DNA of 64,000 nucleotides from Bombardia bombarda (taxonomy: Eukaryota; Ascomycota; Sordariomycetes; Sordariales; Lasiosphaeriaceae). The position numbers and the translations under genes were made by a program. The notes under the pieces were generated by a model. The model did no database searches. It saw nothing but the letters and a program-made list of their open reading frames with translations, and was not told the origin of the DNA. The stretch is taken from the NCBI GenBank assembly GCA_030512295.1, contig JAULSR010000005.1, forward strand, positions 2,542,001-2,606,000, given 5' to 3'. Below are positions 34,049 to 46,954 of this stretch, piece by piece. Positions within the stretch are counted from its first letter, which is position 1; each line of letters begins with the position of its first letter.

Positions 34049-35518
34049 ATGGCTACCTCTATATACCATGGCCATGCCATGGGCCTTCTCAGACGTCCCG
34101 CAATCTTGACAAAAAGAATAAGACGGCAGCCGCTGCGACTTACACGGCCTTGGACAATAACTAGTCAGCACCGCCATCTTACTGCCGCTGCAGGGAGCCT
34201 ATCCCCATCTCTCCTGACCCTCGCCATCGAGTCATCATGCGACGACACATGCGTGGCCGTGCTAGAGAAGTCTGGGTCTGCGGCGCGCTTGCTCTTCAAC
34301 AAGAAGGTCACGTCGGACAACCGGGAATTCGGCGGCATCTACCCCATGGTGACGGTGCGGTCTCACACGATGCATCTGGCAAAGATCGTCCAGGAGGCCC
34401 TTCGATCGCTGCCCGAGCGGCGCACGCCCGACTTCATCACGGTCACGCGCGGCCCCGGCATGACGGCCAACCTGTCCATCGGCCTCAACACGGCCAAGGG
34501 TCTCGCCGTCGCCATGGACGTCCCCCTGCTGGGCGTCCACCACATGCAGGCGCACGCCCTGACGCCGCGCCTCGTCACCGCTCTCAACCAGCCGTGGCCG
34601 TCAACGACGAGTGAAGCACAGAGAAGCCCAGCCTTCCCCTTCCTCACCCTCCTCGTCTCAGGCGGCCACTCCCAGCTCGTCCTCTCCCGCTCCCTCACCT
34701 CCCACGCCATCCTCGCCACCACCAACGCCGGCGGCGGGCCCATCGGCAACATAATGGACAAGGTCGCCCGCGACCTCCTCCCGGCCGACGTGACCGCCGC
34801 CGCCGGCAACGTCATGTACGGCGCCCTGCTCGAGCGCTTCGCCTTTCCCTCCGCTCAAGAAGACCAAGACTGCGACTACGAGTACACCCCACCCCTCCAC
34901 CGCCGCGACGAGATCCTCCCCTTCGACTCGGGCCTCGGCTGGACCCTCACCGCGCCCCTGGCCGACCGCCGCACGATGGAGTACAGCTTCACCGGCCTGG
35001 GCTCCCAGGCCTTGCGCATACTGGCAGCATCCCCCACCAGCATGGGCGTCGACGAGCGCCGCGTCCTCGCCCGCGGCTTCATGCGCGTCGCGTTCGAGCA
35101 CCTCGCCAGCCGGGCCATGTTTGCACTGACGCGGCTGCGCGAGCAGCACGAGCTGGACAAGGCCCAGGCGCAGGGGGGTGGAGATGATGGCGTCACCGGC
35201 ACCGCTGCCCAGATCAAGACGCTCGTCCTGTCGGGCGGCGTGGCGAGTAATGGGTTTCTGAGAAGGGTTATGCGGAGCTGGCTGGACGTGCGGGGCTTTG
35301 GCGAGGTCGAGATGGTGGCGCCGCCGCCGCCGCTGTGCACGGATAATGCGGCCATGATTGCGTGGACGGGGGTCGAGATGTGGGAGGCCGGGTGGCGCAG
35401 TGATTTGGGCATTCTGCCGATACGGGAGTGGTCGGTGGATCATGAGAGGGAGGACGGGGGCATTCTTGGGCCTGAGGGCTGGTATCGGGCTGGGGAGGGG
35501 GAGGAGTTGTCGGGGTAA
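34049..35518 (+). CDS. QRI7: Mitochondrial tRNA t6A synthesis protein Qri7/OSGEPL1 (Kae1/TsaD family)
   Basis: A single exon of 489 aa. The N-terminal 55 residues are rich in Arg, Thr and Ser without acidic residues (LRRPAILTKRIRRQ), as in a mitochondrial presequence. Then come the TsaD signatures: AIESSCDDTCVAVL, GGIYPMVTVRSHTMH, TRGPGMTANLSIGLNTAKGLA, the metal site GVHHMQAHALTPRL (HxxxH), LVSGGHSQL, MDKVARDLL, and LSGGVASNGFLRR. The enzyme transfers threonylcarbamoyl to A37 of ANN-decoding tRNAs. A paralog of cytosolic Kae1 is excluded by the presequence and the VTSDNREFGGIYP wording. There are insertions between motifs (for example around DYEYTPPLHRRDE), common in fungal Qri7. It follows the membrane protein on the same strand by 0.7 kb. 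Confidence 0.95.
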   Translation: MATSIYHGHAMGLLRRPAILTKRIRRQPLRLTRPWTITSQHRHLTAAAGSLSPSLLTLAIESSCDDTCVAVLEKSGSAARLLFNKKVTSDNREFGGIYPMVTVRSHTMHLAKIVQEALRSLPERRTPDFITVTRGPGMTANLSIGLNTAKGLAVAMDVPLLGVHHMQAHALTPRLVTALNQPWPSTTSEAQRSPAFPFLTLLVSGGHSQLVLSRSLTSHAILATTNAGGGPIGNIMDKVARDLLPADVTAAAGNVMYGALLERFAFPSAQEDQDCDYEYTPPLHRRDEILPFDSGLGWTLTAPLADRRTMEYSFTGLGSQALRILAASPTSMGVDERRVLARGFMRVAFEHLASRAMFALTRLREQHELDKAQAQGGGDDGVTGTAAQIKTLVLSGGVASNGFLRRVMRSWLDVRGFGEVEMVAPPPPLCTDNAAMIAWTGVEMWEAGWRSDLGILPIREWSVDHEREDGGILGPEGWYRAGEGEELSG

Positions 35519-35994
35519 GCGGCCTTGTCCTTTCTGGTCGCTCTGTATTATTATATGTGAATTGTGCTACTATACGTGTATATGTATTGTTTCTATACTG
35601 TCTCTGACATTGTAATGCATCATGGCGGCGACGGCGACGGCGGTGTTGATGGCGAAAATTCTGCAAACAGTGACTCGTGACTCGTCATCCAGGATAAAGC
35701 ATTGAGAAAGCATTGCAGGCTTCAGTTTGGTTGGTTTTAAATAAAGTAGTAGTTGCTCTCAATTGTAGTACATGTATACACAGCATTGCCTTTCTTTCCC
35801 AGACCGACCCATGCTGATGTTCGTCCCCGCGATTTATCGAGACAGGGAGGGTGCCAGAAGTTCCTCTCTCTCTCTCTGTCTCCTCTCCTCTCACCTCCCT
35901 CGCCGCCGATCTGGTTTCTGCGCCACGTCGTCCCATACCGGTTCATTCATCCACCTAGCCAGCTCGCTCGTCGCGCTCTTCCTCTCTCCTCTAT
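35519..35994. other. Intergenic, convergent 3' ends of qri7 and pre2
   Basis: Only 3' UTR-type sequence, with a CT-rich stretch (35862-35900). No other feature is supported. Confidence 0.6.
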
Positions 35995-36924
35995 CTAGAC
36001 CCGCTCGGAAAGGTCGCTCGTGACGTTGCTGAACTCGCCCTTCTCCAGCTTCGTCTTCCAGAAGATGGGGTTGGTGTCGCTGAAGCCGTGCCTCTCCCAT
36101 CCCGACTCCTTGACATGGTACAGGTTGATAAAGCCACCCGAGTAGGCGTCTCTGTGGGTGGCGGCCAGGATGCTGCGGCTGCCCAGCTCGAGCGCGTCCT
36201 CGACCGACAGGTCGTAGCGGTACTCGGCGTCGAGCACGCCGTAGGCAAACGTCTGGCCGGAACCGACGCAGAACAGGTTGCCGGCCAGCCGCGTGCCGTC
36301 CGAGTCGATGTAGTAGAGGGCCGGGCCCTCCTCCTTGGTGACGCCGGCGCACATGGTGCCCATGGACAGGCCCATGCCCTTGTACTGGTAGACGAGGTTG
36401 GCCAGGATCTTGGAGGCGGCCGCCACGCTGATGCGGCGCTTGTGACGCAGCTCGTGCAGCCGGCACTGCATGCCCAGCCAGGCGAGCCAGTACTGGCAGT
36501 CGGCGGCGCCGCCGGCCATGGTGCCCAGCAGGTCGCTGTTGATCTCAATCACCTTCTTGACCGTCTGACTGGCGATCCAGTTGCCCGCCGTCGCGCGCGA
36601 GTCCGTCGCCACGATAATGCCGCCCTGGAAGCGGAAGGCGAGCGTCGTTGTTCCGTGCGCAATCTTGATGGGGCAGGACGGGTTGGATCGGTCGTCGGTG
36701 GCGGCGCGGAGCCAGGCTGAGGGCTGTGCAAGAGGGGGAGGTGTTGTCAGCACACAGCTCTCAGAGAAGGAAATTGAGTCAGTCAGTCATACATGAGCTA
36801 CTGGTGGCATGGCAAACTTGAGCGACGGCATGCCGCCCTCGCAGAGGTCCTGCTGTTCCTGTTCCGAGAAGAGCTCATCCTGGTGGTAGGTCGGGCGGCT
36901 GTACCGCGCTACGAGCGTATCCAT
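35995..36924 (-). CDS. PRE2: 20S proteasome subunit beta5 (Pre2), chymotrypsin-like site
   Basis: Exons are 36924-36793 and 36723-35995, 286 aa; intron 69 bp (GTATGA...TTGCACAG). Exon 1 (MDTLVARYSRPTYHQ...) carries most of the propeptide. The precursor is cut at IAHG|TTTLAF, exposing catalytic Thr69 (mature Thr1). Mature Asp17 (ATDSRA), Lys33 (QTVKKV) and the SxxD-type residues typical of the active site are present. GSGQTFAYGVLD and the C-terminal WKTKLEKGEF match beta5. It provides the chymotrypsin-like activity of the proteasome core and matures by autolysis. I looked for a PACE-like Rpn4 box upstream and did not see an exact one. Confidence 0.96.
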
Positions 36925-38343
36925 TCTGCCTCCCTTTCCGTGACTTTATTTGATGGTGCAAGCGTGATCGACGATGTGGAAGGCGTCGGAGTGGTGGTGC
37001 TCGAATGAATGGCGGCGAGATAGATGGATGGATGATGTCGAGTGTTTCCAGCTTGCTTGGCCGTTCGGAGCTCAAGGCAGCTCCATGCACGCGTTCAAGG
37101 GCCGCCTAAGAGCCCTGTTCCACGTCAGGTCCCCCGGATCGCAACAGCCAGCCCCACTAATTGTCTTTTATGGTTAGACCTAGACTACTCAGCCCGGCTC
37201 GAGCCCAGGCACACTAAACAGTACTTATAGCATCTTATGTAATTCACAGAGCTGGGTGCCTTGTCGCTGTCACCTGGACACACAGTCCGCAGCTGCAGTT
37301 ATCATACTGTATAGTAACCAAGTCGTACAAGGAGTAGAATCACCACTCGCTGCAAACGAGGCTCTGCATATTAACTGCGATTACAACTGATTTATTACGT
37401 AGTTTGTACTAAATATCTATCGCTAAACCTGCTCCCACATACTCGACATCCGACGCCACGCTCCTATCAACAATCATCACGCGTGTATTGCTTAGAATAA
37501 TGTTGGCAATTTTGCCTCTTCATTATCAGATCGGTAAGCTGACCCATTTCCCTTTCTCTCCTTCCTCCTAATCGGCCGGTCCAGTCCGTGTAGACTTTCG
37601 ACTCAATCATCTTTAAAACAACTAGACACGTCCGCCTTTCTCCAACGCCGTGGAAATTCACGACGCGAGAGCGTCATTCTCGCTCATCATGCCAACCCGC
37701 ATGCTGTCCGCTGAAGAACGTCTTGTCAAACATATCCAGAAAATAAAATAGCTTTTCTCCCACCTTTTTATGTCGCCCGTGAGGCCCCCGGTGGCCGATC
37801 CAGCCACCACAATGGTCACGCGATACAGCGCCGTAAAAGCATAGCAACCCGTTTCCAGCCTTGACCCCAAACTCGGACCAAACCAAGGACAGACAGAGGA
37901 ATCAAGGGTATGCCGGGTAATGGTGACTTGCGAGGCCCCGTCCCTGATTCGGCCATCCTGAACCCCTCCAGCCAACCTCGCCGACCGGCTGGTGATAAAC
38001 CAAAACCAAAAATCAGATCGTAAAAATCAATTGCTCAACACCCCAGCCAAATGCATGCTCGTGTCGTAGTCGAGCTTCGCGGGAAGTCTGATCAGCCATC
38101 TAGACGATGCACGGCGTCGCCGCCGCCGCCGCCGCCGCCGTCGCCAGGAATATAAATATTGTCGCATATGTCGCCCGTGACCCCTATTATCCTCCCAGAT
38201 ACCATTAACCCCATGCAATTAACGCGATTATCGTACACCTCTCTGGGAACTCTTCGAAATTGGGCCGAATCGACGGCTATTGTTCATAGTAGCCTCCTTC
38301 TGGGAAAACGGGTTGGTTAATAAGAAATGGTCTTCCATAACAA
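36925..38343. promoter_or_regulatory. Intergenic; pre2 promoter and reg1 3' end
   Basis: The pre2 promoter lies next to 36925; reg1 ends at 38344 on the same strand. A (CGC)n run is at 38117-38145. No other gene-like frame is convincing. Confidence 0.5.
38117..38145. repeat. CGC trinucleotide microsatellite
   Basis: About nine near-perfect CGC units in non-coding DNA about 200 bp beyond the reg1 stop. Confidence 0.9.
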
Positions 38344-40163
38344 TCACTTCCTCCACCCAACGTTCCAGATAACGTGGGCTATGTCCCGGGCCGTATTTAC
38401 CGTGTCAATGACTCGACCGAAAAGGCCTTCACTTGCAGAATTGGATTCGCCTTCTTCGAACGGCATAAACATTCCGGATGGCGTTCGGCGCATACCGGCC
38501 GGCTCGGCCGTCAAACTGCTCGACGAAGCCGACCGAAACAGCTTAGACGAGCCTTCGCCGAATTTTGTCGATGCTGCCCAGCTTGTATTGTCATTGTCTT
38601 CTTCTTGTTCGTCGTCGTCATCGTCGTCGTCGTCATCATCGTCGGAAATGAAGAGTTTGCCCGACTTCTTGGAAGGTCTCAAAGTTTCTTGGGATGACGA
38701 GGGAGAGATGATGGGGCTTCTATAAGCGACGCCAGTGCTATGCTTCATCGCCGAGTCCGTTGGTTCGGGCGTGTCCTCTCTGTATTTCAGTGTGGTTGAA
38801 GGTAGCATCGCGATCGTCTTGCTCTCTCCACTGACGCTGTGACTCTTGATCTTTTTCAGTATCGGTCGCATCGCCTTGGATTTTTTGCTTGTTTTCATCA
38901 TTATGGCTCCGTCATCCGAATCGCTGTCGTAAGCAAATCGCTCCACGTCGGCTTCTTCATCCTCGTCGTCGCCTTTGACGTCAACAGCAATGCACTGTGC
39001 CACCTGCTCGTTAAAATGTATGTGCTTGCGATCACCACTGGGGGATATAAGGCCGGACGATACAGCCGAGGGGAATAGACTGGTGTTATCATGGCTGATC
39101 CCCCGTGATGAGAAGGGGAATGTGATATAGTCAGTGGCAGCCCGCTCCAAACCTGGCCGCCTGCCTGCTCTCTTCAGCCCGCCTTTCTGCTGTGCCTGCA
39201 CCGCAGCGGCCGCCTGCTTCACGAGCGACGAGGCAGATAGAGACCGCTGGAGCATTATCTCTGACATGCTTCTCTTTTTCAGAATCGGCTTCTTGCTGAC
39301 GAAGGAATTCGACTTTGACAGCCTTGTGCTGTTCAGCTCCGTGTGTATTGGGTTTATGTTGACCGTGCCGGTTTGTAGCGGGCCATAGAGCCATGTTACA
39401 TCGCAGTCCTTTAGCCTGGTAAAACCGTTAGAAATACGTCTTGCTGGAAACCCTGAAAGGTGGCACACCAATTGAGTGTTTCTGGAGAAACTGTGCTCAG
39501 TTTGTTCTTGGATTTCATCCATGTTCTCCAAGAGGCATTCTCCAGCCGAGCAGAATTAGTATAGTCCCCTCTCCTGGAGACAATGTGTTTCCACGAGGAC
39601 CATATGTCTTCCTCGCGCCAGTTATGCGATAAATAATCGACATGTCGGGAAGGTTGTACCCGTATCGCTATATCGTCCTCGGCTCTCTCCAAGACCTCGG
39701 GGGAACCTGGCCTTGATGTGGTAGTTGAATTATCATGTTCGTTGGGCGAGGAATTATACAAGTCGTCCATCTGTGGGCTTGGAGGCGGTTCGAGATCCAT
39801 TGTTCGGTTGAAGTACCCTACGTCGTCATAGTGAGGTAGAACAATGTGTTCATCTGAAGAAACTGACCCGACATGGTCATCTTCGTCGCAATCCGAAGCG
39901 AGAGAGCAGTTAGTGGCGGGTGTCGACGAGTATGACAACTCATTGGAGCCGGCGTGTGTCGCCTGGGGAGATGAAGGCGCGGAGGAAGGGGCCGAGTCTG
40001 CAAAGACGTCGGAGGACTGAGGATAGAGGTCGCTTATGCGAGAAGCCGAGGCTGAGGTGTGAAAACTCGCATGTTTGGTGACAAATTTGGGCTGAGAGTG
40101 AGATCGACGGAGAGTCGACGACGAGAAGTAGTTGTTCTCTTCCGACGAGAGAACAACGGCCAT
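38344..40163 (-). CDS. REG1: Reg1/Hex2-like regulatory subunit of protein phosphatase 1 (DUF1752)
   Basis: Exons are 40163-39469 and 39415-38344, 588 aa; intron 53 bp (GTGTGC...TTACCAG, branch CTAAC). The splice recreates SPETLNWLKDCDVTWLYGPLQ, a core string of the DUF1752/Reg1 family, preceded by RHVDYLSHNWREEDIWSSWKHI. The PP1-docking segment is KHIHFNEQVAQCIAV, an RVxF-type site (IHF). In yeast Reg1 directs Glc7 phosphatase against Snf1 kinase and so controls glucose repression. Other features are Ser-rich arms, a run of about eleven Asp (codons GAC/GAT from the GTC repeat), PILKK basic motifs and an amphipathic C-terminus (VIDTVNTARDIAHVIW). The ATG at 40163 (MAVVLSSEE) is the first in frame. 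Confidence 0.9.
38609..38644. repeat. GTC/GAC trinucleotide repeat coding poly-Asp in reg1
   Basis: About eleven GTC or ATC units on the plus strand read as GAC/GAT on the minus strand, making a pure Asp run followed by acidic residues. It is a candidate site for length variation. Confidence 0.88.
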
Positions 40164-40961
40164 GCTGAAAAACGAAAGTCCTGGTGACCAACGAACAGCG
40201 GTCCCAAATCACCTTAATTCCTTCTCCAGCGCGCGACCAAAAAGTCCGTCATAGATGTACCGAGAGTCAAGCTGGCTTCGAAGCGGTGGGAAATAAAGCA
40301 CTGCGAGAGTGCGTAGGTGATGGCACCTCTTTCTTGCTTTTCTCAAAGGAGGGGAGGGGGAGCGCACCGTGCGGTGGTGGCTTGCGAGGCGTCTGGGGAC
40401 AAAGGCGACCGTCGTGCAGATAATGGCGAAAGCTCGAAGTCGGGTCTAGGCGCGTCCAAGTAGGCGAGGGACTGTTCGTACTACCTTACTTACAAACTGT
40501 TGATTAGACTTAACGCAGGCGATGTCTAAGAAAAGGAGATAACGGAGGGAAGGGGTGATTAGGCAAAGGATATATGGAATTCAACAAGGGGAAAGGGGGG
40601 TCGCGCAAGGGATGTGCATCTTGTGTCCGGCTCATCGGAGGAGGAGCAAGGTGGATGTACCACACCTGGTAAACTAAGCGGATGTGGATGTGGATTTCAA
40701 TGCCAATGGGTAAGCCCCGGCCCTCGTTCCCTCGACGGTGTGCGCCAGAACGTGGGATGGTTGGCCGAGGAGGGGCCTGAATGCTTATTTAACGGGGGGT
40801 GTGGATGGGGGGAAGAATGGGGGTTCCGCCTCTGTCATTATCAAAGACATGCAGTCCACTCGATGCGAGCTAGATGCGAGTGTGCAGGAGCAATGATCCA
40901 GGATGCATCAAAGAGCGACTTTCATGTAGCCCTGGGATCCGGCTATACATAATTACGACGT

Positions 40962-40997
40962 CCAGCAAATGTGCACGCTCCAGCAAATGTGCACGCT
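40962..40997. repeat. Perfect 18-bp tandem duplication
   Basis: CCAGCAAATGTGCACGCT occurs twice head to tail without mismatch about 0.8 kb upstream of the reg1 start. Confidence 0.92.
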
Positions 40998-41198
40998 GTA
41001 GGTAGTGGAGTGCACTGCAGGGAGCGCGACGACAAATGCCTTCACCCGCCCGTCTTTGGCTGACTTGGCTGGCACAAGATTGGTGGGGAATGGATGGTGA
41101 TGATTGGATGTACTGTGCAGGTAGGGGAATTGATCGAGGCAACAAACAGTAGCATATATGTGATGCAACAGGCAAAGGGGGGAACAGTCTTTTACGTA

Positions 41199-41225
41199 CT
41201 CTCTCTCTTTCTCTCTCTCTCTCTC
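41199..41225. repeat. CT microsatellite
   Basis: Nearly pure (CT)n of 27 bp with one interruption (CTTTCT). Lies in the reg1 upstream region. Confidence 0.9.
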
Positions 41226-41481
41226 GGCTGACGATCTAGATATCTTGATCTGATTTAGGCGTCTCTATCCCGTACGGCTAGACACCTCTGCACCGTCCGT
41301 CGGTATGTGTGTCAATACCGGCGCGTGCACGCCTTCTTAGTCAAGGGAGGAGTCGTCGCGGCACAGACGGGCAGTGGACGGGCGACCTAGATAGACGATG
41401 ACGGTTCCACCGATGCGGGTGAATCAGGCCTCCAAGGTCATGTGAGGACAATCGGGGGTGACAGGCTCGGCCGACGATTGG

Positions 41482-41508
41482 GCCTGGGGTGCCTGGGGTG
41501 CCTGGGGT
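41482..41508. repeat. 9-bp tandem repeat, 3 copies
   Basis: GCCTGGGGT occurs three times in a row, with a partial fourth unit (GCCTGTGG) after it. Confidence 0.88.
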
Positions 41509-44500
41509 GCCTGTGGCAGATTCTGGGGTAGATTCGACGGCGGGATGGGTGTCGTTCGTCAAGGCGCTGCGTCAAAGTCCGAGGTCCGCAACGGTCTCCA
41601 TTCCCAACAACGACAACAAGAATGCTATGAGTTAGCGAGGAAAGATATCAAGGCGGCGGCGGAGGGTGTGCGCGACCAGAAACCGGGAAGCAAATGACAG
41701 TGGCAGTTACTGTTAGAACCAGACCTGGGGAAGGGGGGCGGGAAAAGGAAAGAAAAAAAGAGAAGAAAGCTGCAAAAGCTGGGTCCCGTGCGATGCCGAA
41801 AACTGGAGGCGGTCTGGGGCATTGACTCCAGGTCACCGGGGTGGGCGTGGGAGGCAAGAAACCCTGTTCTCAGAGGCTTGGGCAAACGCGGGCGGACGAA
41901 TGGGCTCGATTGGAATGAACGACCCAGACTTGCCAGGCTTGCCAGGGGCCGCAGGGGAGGGATTGCGGACAGCCGTGTGACCGTTTTTGGCCGCTCTGCT
42001 TGGACGTCAAGCAGTTCCTCTTAGTCAAAGACCCAGCGCCCAGCACCCAGCAATAATACCTATCATTCAGCACCTTGCAAAATGGGAATGGACACGCAAG
42101 CCTGTTTTAAATACCTCGATGTTCCCGACAGCCTCTTTCATGCGTGTCTGGACTTTTAAAGTTACGGCTTGCACAGCAAGGTTTGTATTTTTTTTTTTTT
42201 TTGGAAGGGGGAGTGCCCTGCCGACTAAATCTATCAGCTACCTTGGGTCACCTGGACCTGGCACGGTACATGTAATGTACATACATACCTCATGCCGAAC
42301 TCATTCCATACAGCCAGAACAGCATACTTGCCATCTATATGTGTGCGTGTGCATTGAGAGAATTCAATTTGGAGAGGTTTCAACAAGGGGGACGAGTGCA
42401 CTTGGTCAGCTTCCATCCAAGTCGAGGCGTGGTCACGCTGAGGCGGGCGCCGTCATCAAGGTATGTACACGTACCTGCTGGTAGTGACCTCGGACGACGG
42501 CGGCCCAGCCAGGTCTTGGGACTGGGTTGGGACTTCCAATCCGAGATGCGCCCCAATTCCCCACCCTCACTCGCCCAGTGCCAGAAGAAGTCAAAGACGC
42601 CATTCGGCTCTACTGCCAGAGTCGACTCGAGCAAAGTCAGCGCTACAAGTGGCTCGGAACAAGAATCAGCAAATGACAGGGCACGTGGGCTGTTGGAGAT
42701 TGGCTCTCGGCACGACTCTCTATTTGGAACTTGTTACGCTGTTCATGACTTGTGACACTTTTCTGTCGCCCAAGATGGCTCGATACAATGTGAAAGACAA
42801 CACGGTATTGCTGCTCTACATACCACAGTAAATCCACAGCCAAAGCCCCGGGTGGTTCACAGGGCGATACTTCGAACAGCTGATTGCAAAGGATCTGCAT
42901 AAAGCTCGTTAGGTAGCTTTCAGCCTCTGACGCTACCAACAGTAGATCTTGATCTTTCTCTTTCTGTCTTTGCTTGTTCTCGTTAATCACAACTCCGCCC
43001 TGGTCCTCGAGACACCTCGTTCGCGCGTCTGAGAACCAAGGGTCGGCTGCTATTTCTATCTTTGGAATCCACTAGTTGCTCAAGAGGAGGACCCCGTTCT
43101 GACTACAAGATGGAGCCTGATCCCCCCTTTTCTTTCCGTCTCGCCCCTCGACCAGTGAACTAACCACTGATTCTCGAACCATCGAAGAAATCCAGGCTCG
43201 GGAGTGCAACAGAGAGTGAGCGAGGTGGCGACCGAGACAACAAGACCCCGCCCGTCAGGCCCCGCAAGGCCCCGACGTCGATCTAAACCTGGATCTCGCT
43301 CCACGTCCGCTCCGTGTGGACTGTGGAGCATGTTGCTACAGGCCAGGTACTGTACACAATACACAACCCCATCCCAAGTGCTGGTACTATCAACAGTTCG
43401 ATGCGAGCATGGCAAGTGGCGTCATGTTTTATTCCTTCTTTTTCCTCTCCATAGATCTCTGCGCAACCTATCAAGACCATGTCTCATCAATCGCCACCAT
43501 GCTACGTACCTAGCTAGCAATCTTGGTTTCAGGCACCACCTGCATATTTGTACTACTACAATGGCGTGTTTGCTCTTCAAGGAAGCTGCCATGGGAGCTG
43601 GAGCTAGAGCTACCCCAATTCTAAGGTAGGAGGGTACCAAGTTACATGGAAACGTGGAATGTGTACATTCACAGGCCCATCCATCCATCTTTGATGACCC
43701 CGAGACACGGGCGAATACGGTGCTCAAGTGGCTTGCCCGCTTGCCTTTGATACAAGGCTATCCGTACAGTTCATGCCTACATACATTGGCTCATAGGCTT
43801 ATAGCTTTGTCTCGATGTCTGTCTGTTATTATAGAACAAAGCTACCTTAAGTATCTAAAAGATTGATGTAACCTAAACGAGCATGGATACGGCATGGTTG
43901 GTAGTTAATCCCCAACTACCTACTTAAGCCTTGTCAGAAGCAAGAGTCGCTGCATACTATCATGTACCCAGGTATGTACTGTACATATATACCTACCTTA
44001 CATAGACTTGAAGGTTTGTTCGCTTACTCGACACGGAAAGTAAGAATCGGAACCGGAAACTACGGCAGGCGGGTGTCCTAGCTCTAGTTTGGTGGGGATA
44101 ACAGACGGATCCCTAGTCTATTCTAGCACATACCTTACTCCTAAACATGCTCCCTGAGTCCAAGTCCCTAACTACTCGGTAGCTTTTCTCCTTCGGAGGA
44201 GATTTCTCCATAAATATGAGGAGGCGAGAACGAAAATGGCGGTCCACCCACGATTCATCCCACACATGGATCCGGGACGCCATGACTTATAACCTGTTGA
44301 GCCTGTCAAGACCCCTGAGATCAAGGTATCTGTACTGTGTGAGCTGCCTTGAGGCTGCTTCGTGTAAATTGCTGGCTGCTGAATGACAGCAGCTAGCTTC
44401 TCATGTGAGAAGCTACCTGGACACTCATTACCTAGAACCACCTTAGGTAAAACTACTAGGTAAGTAGGGTAGTGTACCGTAGCTCCAAGGCAGGCACTTT

Positions 44501-46954
44501 GCCATGGCGCCGGAGCGGCCACGGGATAAGTGCTGCTTCTGCTTCCCGGGCCGTCTTTCTCCGTCCCTACGAATCTCATCTGTACCAATGGAACTTTTGC
44601 TTTGTATGCTTGATGCGAGGATTCCCGTCTGCGGCTGGTGGTAATGATAACCCCAACCCACATTAAAGCGTCCTTTGTTCGGCTCGTAAACCGTGTCCTT
44701 CTTTTCGCCAAGCCAGGAGACTGAAGGTATCCAGGTAGGTGGCTGATAAGAGGACTGCCGGATGCGGGCAAAAACCCGCAGACTTCCATCGACTTTTCAT
44801 GTTCTTGCCTTTGGATTAATGGCCATGGCCATGACAGAGTCGAGCTGTCTAGCTGGCAGACCGTTACTGCAACCGTTCTCGATTCGCCGTAGCCCTGTAA
44901 TGTGAGTCTACCTAGCGCCGCCTGGGTAGGTAGTCTAGTTCTAGTAGGTAGTCGGCCGCTCCGATGTTTCACGGGCGCGAGTAATGGATGGACCCTTAGC
45001 CCCCTAGAACTAACTAGTAGGTATGTACGGATACAACCTCGACAACCAAAATAAAACACCGAGTAAAGCATGGAACCGATTGATCACCTAAACATTCATT
45101 ACTTGATGATAGCTTGCAGCAGCCAATTAGGTTCGTATGAATCTGCCTGCTGGAGATGGGATAGTCAAGATGCGAACCCGAGGTTTTGCGGCTTCTCCTG
45201 GGTTCGGATTCGGAAGCTGTTGAACGCATCCATGGGCGATGCTAAAGAGAATGGAAGGCTCACCTTGCACGCCGCTAGAGAAAAGTCGGCACCCCTCAAA
45301 GACAGGCACCGCCAATTCCCCTCATATTTTTCATCATTCCAACGCAATATCGGACAATTGCTCGTCCAAATAGTAAGGTATGGGTCTTTTTCTTTGGTGG
45401 TGGGTGGCCCAGATGCAATTGATAGATGGCTAGCGGGTTAAAGGAAACGGGAACGAACGAACCCCCGTCGTCGGATATGGGATTTCAATCCTGATCGAGA
45501 GTGTTTACATAACCGATAAAAAAAAAAGTCTCACCTCCTCCCTCCTCCCTCCTCCTCATGTCCCTCGATTATCACCAACTGCTGCAGCTTCGTGATGCGC
45601 AGGCGGCTATCAATCACGAACAAATGGAACCCCCCTTTTCCTTCTCACCGCCTAATACTACCGATATATAATTTTCTGTGTTGACATACAGTAGATATAT
45701 TGGTAGGCAGGATGGAAGGCAGGAGAGCCTTCTCCGGCCCTATCACGTCACTGTACGCAGCCAGACACGTCTTATCGCCCTTCCAAGACCTTTCCCAAAT
45801 GCACACCGACACTAGACCCGACATATGTGGCGCCATGCTGTGTTCAGTTTCCGTCTTTCGTGCGTGCATGCAACGTCTTTGCGGCTGCAGCCACTCAACA
45901 TGGCGAGCCACGTTATGTCGCCGGTTAAGGACTGTACACAGAAGAAAAGATCATGGAAGAGCTTTCCCTGTTTGTCCGACCAATCCCATGCATACCTTCC
46001 CACCCCCGGGCGCGTGTGTGGTTGTTGCTGTCCGCTCACCTTCCCGTTGCTGTCAACGTAGCGCTTGCGAGCAAGTTGTGTGGATAGGTGGTTGAGTCTC
46101 GTGGTGGTGATGATGGTGTACGGAGGGTAGATACCGTACCTTATTAATTGACCAGCCGTTCATGGCCGTCCGTCTAGAAGCGAAATGGAAAAAGAGAATG
46201 AGAGCCCTCATCCGAAACAACACCAGGATCACGATCCGTTCGATTCATCGCCAAAATCCATGATCGGGTAGTGCTACCGCGCGCGCCCTCTCGCCTATGA
46301 CCAGGCAGTGCTACACCACTATCTATATAGGACGGCAGCGTGGTTTCGTCCCCCAGCCAATATCTCAATGGTGTGGCACTGCAGATCCACATGCACACCG
46401 GGCCAGCTCAAGCGAATGTCGTGTCTTGACCCCGTCCCCCTTCTCCTGCCCCCCCTTTCGAACAGATGCGCCATTGGCCAATTGGTCAGCCAACCACCCT
46501 TCCATCTTCCCACCTACCTACCAGCGCCAGCAATCCCGCGCGCATCATATAGCCAATATAATTCTTCAACTACCTACGGTACCCAACTACGGTACCTAAT
46601 GCGGGTCATCACAGATCCCCTTCGCACCCCCGGCTCCTCTTTCTTCTTCAACTCCTTGCCAGGTAACTATGTCTCTCTCTCTCTCTATCTCTCCAGTTGG
46701 GTACCGTACCAGCAGCGCGGTGCGGCGGGCTTGATCTCTGTGTTACCCTTCAAGTTCGTCAACTATACCCACTGGCCGCCAGCCGTGGTAGCACAATACC
46801 TACCTACCCAGTCCACGCAAAGCACCAGGAAAGCATGAGCACACAGAGTGCGTAGTACAGCCTAACCCGCATGTGCTTTAAATGACGAACGACAAACGGG
46901 GACGCAGCCTCCCGTGTTTCTTTTTTTCCCTCTTGACGAACCCAAATAGTTCAA

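Noticed and set aside
34658..35443. Long minus-strand frame across qri7
   Set aside because: It is a GC-driven antisense shadow of the conserved TsaD-family coding sequence.
45160..45215. GGTTCGGATTC string resembling a tRNA B box
   Set aside because: It lacks the required GGTTCRANNCC bases on either strand and no cloverleaf can be drawn around it.
46308..46838. 176-codon plus-strand frame
   Set aside because: It crosses CT microsatellite and TACCTA motif DNA, reads as low-complexity, and has no family match.
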